9,541 bases of DNA, from positions 191,465 through 201,005 of the forward strand of contig FR893522.1 in the NCBI GenBank assembly GCA_000434035.1, read 5' to 3'. The notes under the pieces were generated by a model. The model was not told where the DNA came from, did not search any database, and saw only the letters and a program-made list of their open reading frames with translations. Origin of the DNA: Clostridium sp. CAG:452. GTDB taxonomy: Bacteria > Bacillota > Clostridia > TANB77 > CAG-508. Position numbers and translations under genes: made by a program. Positions 1-4,872 of the stretch are shown one piece after another; position 1 is the stretch's first letter; the number at the start of each line of letters is the position of its first letter.

Positions 1-159
1 CTACTACAGCAGCTATGGGTCTCGCCTCGCACTTTATATAAAGTAGCACTGAGCCCTGAATAGCGATAAAAGATAACGTGTATCAAAGCAGTGGCATGGT
101 AGGTGTTTATGAGATAATAAAAATGTAGTTTTTTTCAAACTGGAAAAAACTACATTTTT
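1..159 (+). ncRNA. Candidate structured RNA, 3' part only (family not recognised)
   Basis: No convincing reading frame covers this stretch. Bases 1-110 contain 48 G/C (about 44%), whereas a sample of the neighbouring gene (1081-1140) has 10 in 60; in AT-rich genomes such GC islands often mark structured RNA. Bases 12-64 fold into a long hairpin: GCTAT (12-16) pairs with ATAGC (60-64), GGG (17-19) with CCC (54-56), CTC (21-23) with GAG (51-53), then GC (29-30) with GC (46-47), and ACTTT (31-35) with AAAGT (40-44) around an ATAT loop. A small GATA/TATC hairpin follows at about 72-84. An intrinsic terminator closes the segment. I compared it by eye with tmRNA, RNase P, SRP, 6S, 5S and common riboswitch signatures and saw no match. 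The strand is inferred from the downstream terminator, which could also work on the other strand. Alternatively it is the GC-rich tail of an upstream gene. Confidence 0.38.
119..159 (+). terminator. Intrinsic terminator after the structured segment
   Basis: A perfect 18-bp stem if one T-G wobble is allowed: 119-136 pairs with 142-159 around a 5-base loop (137-141). The GC-containing core is TGTAG/CTACA, and the distal arm ends in five T. The A-run at the base of the 5' arm means it could also act on the minus strand, but no minus-strand gene is visible to its right. It most likely ends the transcript carrying the folded RNA at 1-118. Confidence 0.82.
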
Positions 160-229
160 CTATTGACATTTACAGAAGTAACAGAAACATGGAACGACCC
201 ACTTAAATTGTATTAATAGTAGGAATAAA

Positions 230-260
230 AAAATAGGAAGGCCTCAGGCCTTCCTATTTT
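230..260. terminator. Strong, possibly bidirectional terminator hairpin
   Basis: A perfect 14-bp stem: 230-243 pairs with 247-260 with a three-base TCA loop; the core is AGGAAGGCC/GGCCTTCCT. On the + strand it ends in TATTTT. On the minus strand it ends in a longer T-run (complement of the seven A at 227-233), so it would work at least as well in that direction. It probably acts as a second barrier that insulates the rlmN operon from transcription entering from the left. Confidence 0.75.
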
Positions 261-265
261 GTATT

Positions 266-279
266 AAAAATGCATTTTT
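266..279. repeat. 14-bp perfect palindrome before the rlmN promoter
   Basis: Five A, then TGCA, then five T form a self-complementary 14-mer about 30 bases upstream of the predicted -35 element. The overlapping half-sites GCATTT (272-277) and AAATGC (280-285) add a second inverted repeat. It could be an operator, but palindromes built mostly of A and T arise easily by chance in this base composition. Confidence 0.25.
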
Positions 280-309
280 AAATGCTCCACATTTTTTTGG
301 AAAATTTTG

Positions 310-338
310 TTGTAATATAAAAATCCATATGGTAGAAT
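310..338 (+). promoter_or_regulatory. Predicted sigma-A promoter of the rlmN operon
   Basis: The -35 element TTGTAA (310-315; 4 of 6 to consensus) is separated by 17 bases from TAGAAT (333-338; 5 of 6 to TATAAT). The -10 is preceded by TG plus one base (330-332), the extended -10 arrangement that compensates for an imperfect -35. The start of transcription would fall near 345, giving a leader of about 30 bases. No other good promoter was seen between here and 7747, so this one may drive all six genes. Confidence 0.68.
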
Positions 339-360
339 ATATTTGTTAAAATAGAAATAA

Positions 361-368
361 AAGGAAAG
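361..368 (+). promoter_or_regulatory. Ribosome binding site fixing the TTG start of rlmN
   Basis: AAGGAAAG lies six bases before the TTG at 375. No ATG or GTG start in this frame sits at a suitable distance, and the frame is closed upstream by a stop at 333-335, so the Shine-Dalgarno match settles the unusual start codon. Confidence 0.7.
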
Positions 369-374
369 ATATTT

Positions 375-1427
375 TTGAAGAAGAATATAAAAGATTATAA
401 TTTAGACGAATTAAAAAATGTAATGGTAGAATTAGGAGAAAAGCCATTTAGAGCAGAACAAATTTTTAAATGGATATTTGTAGAAAATGTTACAAGCTTT
501 GATGAAATGACTAATTTATCATTAGAATTAAGAGAAAAGTTAAAAGAAAATTTTGATTTACACATATTTAAAATAATACAAAAACAAGAATCAAAAGATG
601 GTACAAAAAAATATTTATTTGACGTTTTAGATGGTAATGCAATAGAGTCTGTACTTATGCAATACAAATATGGAAAAACAATATGTGTTTCATCTCAAAT
701 AGGATGCAAAATGGGATGTAAGTTCTGCGCTTCAACAGGAGTAAAATTTGTAAGAAACTTAACATCAGGGGAAATAGTAGAACAACTTTTAGCAATAGAA
801 AGAGATGAAAATATTAAAATATCAAACCTAGTATTTATGGGAATTGGAGAACCATTAGACAATTACAATAATGTTATAAATGCCGTACATATATTAAACA
901 ATCCAAAAGGAATAAATATGGGAGCAAGGCATATTAGTATATCAACAAGCGGACTAGTTCCTAAAATATATGATTTAGCAGATGAAAATTTACAATGTAC
1001 ACTTTCAGTATCACTACATAGCCCAACAGACGAAAAAAGAAGTCAAATGATGCCAGTAAATAACACATACAACATAGAAGAATTAATGAAAGCATGTAGA
1101 TATTATATAGAAAAAACAAATAAAAGAATATCTTTTGAATATGCACTTGCAAAAGAAAATAATGATAACATGCAAGACGCAAAAGATCTTGTAAAACTAT
1201 TAAAAGGTATGCTTTGCCATGTGAATTTAATACCAATAAATAAAATAGAAAATGGCAAATATACAAAAAGCACAAATGAAAACATATTAAAATTTAGAGA
1301 TTACTTAAACAAAAAAGGAATTGTTGCCACAGTTAGGAGAGAGCTGGGATCAGACATAGATGCAGCCTGTGGTCAACTTAGAAAAAAAGAGGTGGAAAGA
1401 TGCGAGTCTACGCAAAAACAGATATAG
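375..1427 (+). CDS. rlmN: 23S rRNA (adenine2503-C2)- / tRNA (adenine37-C2)-methyltransferase RlmN
   Basis: Radical-SAM methyltransferase that places a C2 methyl on A2503 of 23S rRNA and, in studied species, on A37 of some tRNAs, supporting translational accuracy. The product is 350 residues, normal for the family. The [4Fe-4S] motif CxxxCxxC is C111-C115-C118. The two further cysteines used in the family's ping-pong mechanism appear as C104 (in ICVSSQ) and C332 (in DAACGQLR). GEP at 158-160 and the HISISTSGLVP segment (186-196) are typical SAM-binding and family elements. Translation starts at TTG with a good ribosome binding site. The 3' end overlaps the next gene by 28 bases and contains that gene's ribosome binding site. 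C332 distinguishes nothing from Cfr by itself, but the operon position next to stp/prkC is the classic one for rlmN in Bacillota and argues against a Cfr resistance gene. All key residues are present; nothing suggests damage. Confidence 0.97.
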   Translation: MKKNIKDYNLDELKNVMVELGEKPFRAEQIFKWIFVENVTSFDEMTNLSLELREKLKENFDLHIFKIIQKQESKDGTKKYLFDVLDGNAIESVLMQYKYGKTICVSSQIGCKMGCKFCASTGVKFVRNLTSGEIVEQLLAIERDENIKISNLVFMGIGEPLDNYNNVINAVHILNNPKGINMGARHISISTSGLVPKIYDLADENLQCTLSVSLHSPTDEKRSQMMPVNNTYNIEELMKACRYYIEKTNKRISFEYALAKENNDNMQDAKDLVKLLKGMLCHVNLIPINKIENGKYTKSTNENILKFRDYLNKKGIVATVRRELGSDIDAACGQLRKKEVERCESTQKQI

Positions 1428-2128
1428 GTAAAGCAAGGGAAATGAATCAAGATTTTTACTATGTTTCTCAGGTGAACGAGAATATGGCTTTATGTATTTT
1501 GGCAGATGGAATGGGCGGATATAAAGGCGGAGAAATAGCGAGTAGTTTAGCAACGAATTCATCAAAAGAATATATAGAGGAAAATTTTGATAAAATAGAA
1601 CATTCAGACGAAGAAATTATGAATTTAATAAAATCTGCAATGAATTATGCTAATATAGCCGTTTATAAAAAAGCAAAAGCAAATGAAGAACTAGAACAAA
1701 TGGGAACTACTCTTGAGATTTGTATAATATATAACAACAAAGCTTATATTGGTCACATAGGAGATAGCAGAATATATAGAATACGAAAAAATATAATTAG
1801 AAGAATAACAACAGATCATAGTTATGTAGAAAAATTAGTAAAAGATGGAACAATAACTAGAGAGGAAGCATTTTATCATCCAAAGAAAAATATGCTTATG
1901 AAAGCATTAGGATGTAATGAAAGCATAGAACCAGACATATTAGTAAAAGAGTTCTTAGAAAATGATATTATGCTTATGTGCTCAGATGGATTAACAAATA
2001 TGCTAACAGAAGAGGCAATATATGACATAGTTCAAGAACAACCAGAAACAGCATGTGAAAATTTAGTAAAAAGAGCAAATGAAAATGGAGGATACGACAA
2101 CATAAGTGTTATACTAATAAAAAACTAG
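1400..2128 (+). CDS. stp: PP2C-family Ser/Thr protein phosphatase (Stp/PrpC)
   Basis: Cytoplasmic metal-dependent phosphatase that removes phosphate from proteins phosphorylated by the partner kinase encoded next. The 242-residue length is typical of bacterial Stp/PrpC. PP2C motifs occur in order: REMNQD (13-18), ADGMGG (35-40), MGTTL (101-105), GDSR (121-124), the TTDHS region (137-141), CSDGL (194-198) and GYDNIS (231-236). Likely metal-binding aspartates are D18, D36, D196 and D233. There is no membrane segment or signal peptide. The ATG at 1400 lies inside the last codons of rlmN in another frame. Its ribosome binding site AGAGGTGG (1388-1395) is well placed, so the two genes are probably translationally coupled. 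It ends 40 bases before prkC. The pairing of this phosphatase with a PASTA kinase is standard in Gram-positive bacteria, so the assignment is secure. Confidence 0.95.
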   Translation: MRVYAKTDIGKAREMNQDFYYVSQVNENMALCILADGMGGYKGGEIASSLATNSSKEYIEENFDKIEHSDEEIMNLIKSAMNYANIAVYKKAKANEELEQMGTTLEICIIYNNKAYIGHIGDSRIYRIRKNIIRRITTDHSYVEKLVKDGTITREEAFYHPKKNMLMKALGCNESIEPDILVKEFLENDIMLMCSDGLTNMLTEEAIYDIVQEQPETACENLVKRANENGGYDNISVILIKN

Positions 2129-2168
2129 TAATTTTGTATATTATATAGTTTTAGAAAGAGGGATTAAA

Positions 2169-4127
2169 ATGAATTTAGAAGGGAAGTTACTTGGTAACAG
2201 ATATGAAATAATAGAAAAAATAGGTAGCGGAGGAATGGCAACAGTATACAAAGCAAAATGTTTGGTACTAAAAAGATTTGTAGCAGTAAAAGTATTAAGA
2301 GATGAATTTACAACAGACGAAGAATTTATAAAAAGATTTAATGTAGAAGCACAAGCTGTTGCAAGTTTAACACATCCAAATATTGTTTCTGTATATGATG
2401 TAGGACATGAAGGTAATTTATATTATATAGTAATGGAACTTGTAAAAGGAAAAACATTAAAAGAAATAATAGTAGAAGATGGTGCATTAGGCTGGAAATG
2501 GTCTGTAAAAATAGCAATGCAAATAGCTTCTGCTTTAGAAACAGCACATAGAAATAATATTATACATAGAGATATAAAACCACACAACATAATTATAACA
2601 GAAGATGGAGTAGCAAAAGTAACAGACTTTGGAATAGCAAAAGCAGTTTCAAATTCAACAATTACTGCTTTTGGTACAACAATTGGTTCAGTACACTATT
2701 TTTCACCTGAACATGCAAGAGGTGGATTTACAGATGCAAGATCTGATTTATATTCACTAGGAGTAGTAATGTATGAGATGGTTACAGGAAGAGTACCTTT
2801 TGATAGTGATACACCTGTTTCTGTAGCGTTAAAACATATGCAAGAAGAACCAATAGAACCAATAAAAATAAAACCAGACCTACCACAATGTGTAAATGAT
2901 ATTATTATGAAAGCAATGAGAAAAGATGCAAATGAAAGATATCAAACAGCAACAGAAATGATAAAAGATTTAGAACTAGCATTAAAACACCCAGAAGAGA
3001 AATTTGTTTCTGCACCTAATATAGGAGATTTTCCAACACAAAAAATATCATTAGATTATGCAGAAGAATTACAAAAACAAGAAAAAGGAAAAAAACCAGG
3101 AAAATTTGATAAGATAAAAAAATATTTTGAAGAACACCCAGCAGTAAAAGTAATAGCTATAATAGTTGCTTGTATTTTAGTATTTTCAATTGCAATGGGA
3201 GGAACATATTTGGCGTTATCATTAGGTAGAGCAAAAGAAGTGCAAATACCTAATTTACAAGGATTAACAAAAGAAGAAGCTGAACAAAAAGCAAAAGAAT
3301 CAAAATTAAAGATAGAAGTTAGTGAAGAAAAATATCATCTAGAAGTTCCAGAAGGACAAATAATAGAGCAAGATCCTAAATACCAAGACAATTATAAAAT
3401 AAAAGAAGGAACTACAATTAAAGTTGTAATAAGCAAAGGACAAGAAATTGTAGAAATGCCTAAAGTAGTTGGCAAAACAAGAGATGAAGCAACTAAAATG
3501 TTAAAAGAAGTAGGCTTAGAAGTAAAGGTTGAAGAAGAATTTAGTGATGATGTAGAGAAGAACTATATAACAAAACAAGAAGTAGCAGAAGGAGAAAAAA
3601 TTGCAGCAGGAACAACTGTTACAATTTATTCAAGCATGGGAATAGAACAAGTACAAGTACCAGACTTGTCAGGAAAAACAGAAAGTGAAGCAAAAAGTGC
3701 AATAAGTAGTGCTAAATTAAAATGGAAAAGTACAGACAAAACATCAGATTCTAGCAAACCAAATGGCGTTGTAGTAAATCAATCAATATCAAGTGAAAGC
3801 ATGGTTGACAAAAACACAGAAATAACAATAACAGTAAATGAATTTGATGAAATAAAAACAGGTACAATAAATGTTAATGTAAAATCACTATTAGGTGGAA
3901 AAGTTGAATATGAAGATGAAGAAAAAACTGTTGTAAAAAATGTAAGAGTAAAAATAATGGTAGGAAGTGATACTGTTTATGATGAAAAGGTATCACCAAC
4001 ATCAACTAATATTAAAGCAACAAAATCAGACAAAGGCTCAAAAGAAGTAACAGTATATATTGACGATATATGGAAAGCAACAAAAACATTTAACTTTAAT
4101 ACACAATCATCAATAACAATAGAATAA
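2169..4127 (+). CDS. prkC: Membrane Ser/Thr kinase with extracellular PASTA repeats (PrkC/Stk)
   Basis: Eukaryotic-like kinase that senses peptidoglycan fragments or lipid II outside the cell and phosphorylates proteins of wall synthesis, division, translation and metabolism inside. The product has 652 residues, close to B. subtilis PrkC. Kinase domain about 11-275: glycine loop GSGGMATV (19-26), lysine K41 in AVKV, catalytic HRDIKPHN (133-140), DFG (153-155), a Thr-rich activation loop (T164, T166, T170, T171) and SPEHARG (179-185). A basic juxtamembrane stretch (303-319) precedes one membrane helix (about 326-350). Outside are three PASTA repeats beginning near 358 (IPNLQG), 428 (VEMPKVVG) and 496 (VPDLSG). 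The third is the most divergent. Residues 560-652 form a further, probably beta-rich domain without PASTA motifs, in the position of the Ig-like domain reported for some staphylococcal/bacillar homologues. The ATG follows GAGGG (2157-2161). Forms a switch with the phosphatase just upstream. Confidence 0.96.
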   Translation: MNLEGKLLGNRYEIIEKIGSGGMATVYKAKCLVLKRFVAVKVLRDEFTTDEEFIKRFNVEAQAVASLTHPNIVSVYDVGHEGNLYYIVMELVKGKTLKEIIVEDGALGWKWSVKIAMQIASALETAHRNNIIHRDIKPHNIIITEDGVAKVTDFGIAKAVSNSTITAFGTTIGSVHYFSPEHARGGFTDARSDLYSLGVVMYEMVTGRVPFDSDTPVSVALKHMQEEPIEPIKIKPDLPQCVNDIIMKAMRKDANERYQTATEMIKDLELALKHPEEKFVSAPNIGDFPTQKISLDYAEELQKQEKGKKPGKFDKIKKYFEEHPAVKVIAIIVACILVFSIAMGGTYLALSLGRAKEVQIPNLQGLTKEEAEQKAKESKLKIEVSEEKYHLEVPEGQIIEQDPKYQDNYKIKEGTTIKVVISKGQEIVEMPKVVGKTRDEATKMLKEVGLEVKVEEEFSDDVEKNYITKQEVAEGEKIAAGTTVTIYSSMGIEQVQVPDLSGKTESEAKSAISSAKLKWKSTDKTSDSSKPNGVVVNQSISSESMVDKNTEITITVNEFDEIKTGTINVNVKSLLGGKVEYEDEEKTVVKNVRVKIMVGSDTVYDEKVSPTSTNIKATKSDKGSKEVTVYIDDIWKATKTFNFNTQSSITIE

Positions 4128-4138
4128 TATAAGTATAA

Positions 4139-4163
4139 TTTGGGCGCAATTTATGCGCCTGAA
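4139..4163 (+). other. GC-rich hairpin in the prkC-rpe gap
   Basis: GGCGCA (4143-4148) pairs with TGCGCC (4154-4159) around a five-base loop, extended by G-T, T-G, T-A and T-A pairs to about 10 bp. No T-run follows, so it is not a standard terminator. It may attenuate transcription, stabilise the 3' end of prkC mRNA or mark a processing site. It stands out because the surrounding bases are nearly all A and T and because this is where rsgA normally sits. Confidence 0.5.
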
Positions 4164-4194
4164 AATATGAATTTTATATGATAGGAGAATTAAA

Positions 4195-4851
4195 ATGGTA
4201 GAAATATCAACATCTATACTAACAGTTGAAAAAGAAAAAGCAACAAAAACTTTTTATGACTTAGAAGTAGCAGGAACAGATTATTATCACATAGATATAA
4301 TGGACGGAAAATTTGTAGAAAAAAATACAGAAGAATTAATGTATGAATATGCAAGCACAATAAAACAAATATCAAACTTACCATTAGATGTGCATCTTAT
4401 GGTAGAAGATATTAAGCCACATATAGAAAAATACATTCCATTAGAGCCAAGTATTATTACATTTCATTATGAAGCATGTAAAAATAAAGAAGAGATATTA
4501 GAACATATAAATTGTTTAAAACAAAACAATATAAAACCTGCAATTTCAATAAAACCAAATACAGGTATAGATGAAATAAAAGAATTTTTACCATTCCTAC
4601 ATATGGTTCTTATAATGACAGTAGAGCCTGGAAAAGGCGGACAAAAATTAATTCCAGAAACATTAATAAAAGTAAAAGAATTAAAAAAGTATATTGAAGA
4701 TAATAATTTAGATACATATATAGAAGCAGATGGAGGAATAAATAAAAATACAATAAATGAAGCAAAACAAGCAGGAATAGACATAGCTGTTGCTGGTAGT
4801 GCCATAATATCAGCAGAAAACTTTAAAACTGCAATAGCAGAGCTAAAATAA
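4195..4851 (+). CDS. rpe: Ribulose-phosphate 3-epimerase (divergent subgroup)
   Basis: TIM-barrel enzyme of the pentose phosphate pathway that interconverts D-ribulose 5-phosphate and D-xylulose 5-phosphate in the cytoplasm. At 218 residues it has the usual length. Expected active-site residues are visible: S7 (in TSIL), H32, D34 and M36 (HIDIMDG), H67 and M69 (VHLMV), H91, M141 and the phosphate-binding GKGGQ (146-150), D179 with GG (ADGG), and GS (201-202). H32, D34, H67 and D179 match the family's metal/acid-base set. It departs from the common form in loops: KFVEKNTEE replaces the usual FVPNxTFG, KPNT replaces NPxT, and TVEPGKGGQ replaces VNPGFGGQ. A relative acting on another sugar phosphate, such as allulose 6-phosphate, cannot be excluded, but the position after prkC is the standard one for rpe. 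The ATG is preceded by AGGAG (4183-4187). Confidence 0.88.
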   Translation: MVEISTSILTVEKEKATKTFYDLEVAGTDYYHIDIMDGKFVEKNTEELMYEYASTIKQISNLPLDVHLMVEDIKPHIEKYIPLEPSIITFHYEACKNKEEILEHINCLKQNNIKPAISIKPNTGIDEIKEFLPFLHMVLIMTVEPGKGGQKLIPETLIKVKELKKYIEDNNLDTYIEADGGINKNTINEAKQAGIDIAVAGSAIISAENFKTAIAELK

Positions 4852-4872
4852 AACAAAAGAGAGGATATAAAA

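Noticed and set aside
1..63. C-terminal end of an upstream protein gene in frame 1 (stop at 61-63) or frame 3 (stop at 39-41)
   Set aside because: The implied 12-20 residues are too few to recognise, base use is unlike the neighbouring genes, and the strong pairing across 12-64 fits RNA better. Not fully excluded.
163..191. TTGACA at 163-168 as the -35 of a promoter for a small RNA ending at the 230-260 hairpin
   Set aside because: At 16-18 base spacing the candidate -10 sequences (AAACAT, AACATG, ACATGG) match TATAAT at three positions or fewer, so there is no supported promoter for such an RNA.
961..1275. Long minus-strand open frames inside rlmN and other genes
   Set aside because: They are hydrophobic, Leu/Phe-rich mirror frames of A-rich coding sequence, without ribosome binding sites or recognisable domains.
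375..1427. Cfr-type antibiotic resistance methyltransferase
   Set aside because: Length, motif context and the rlmN-stp-prkC neighbourhood fit housekeeping RlmN; there is no mobile element or resistance context.
4134..4139. Perfect TATAAT just upstream of rpe as an internal promoter
   Set aside because: No -35 better than 3 of 6 lies at a workable distance and there is no extended -10 TG; isolated TATAAT is expected by chance in this composition.
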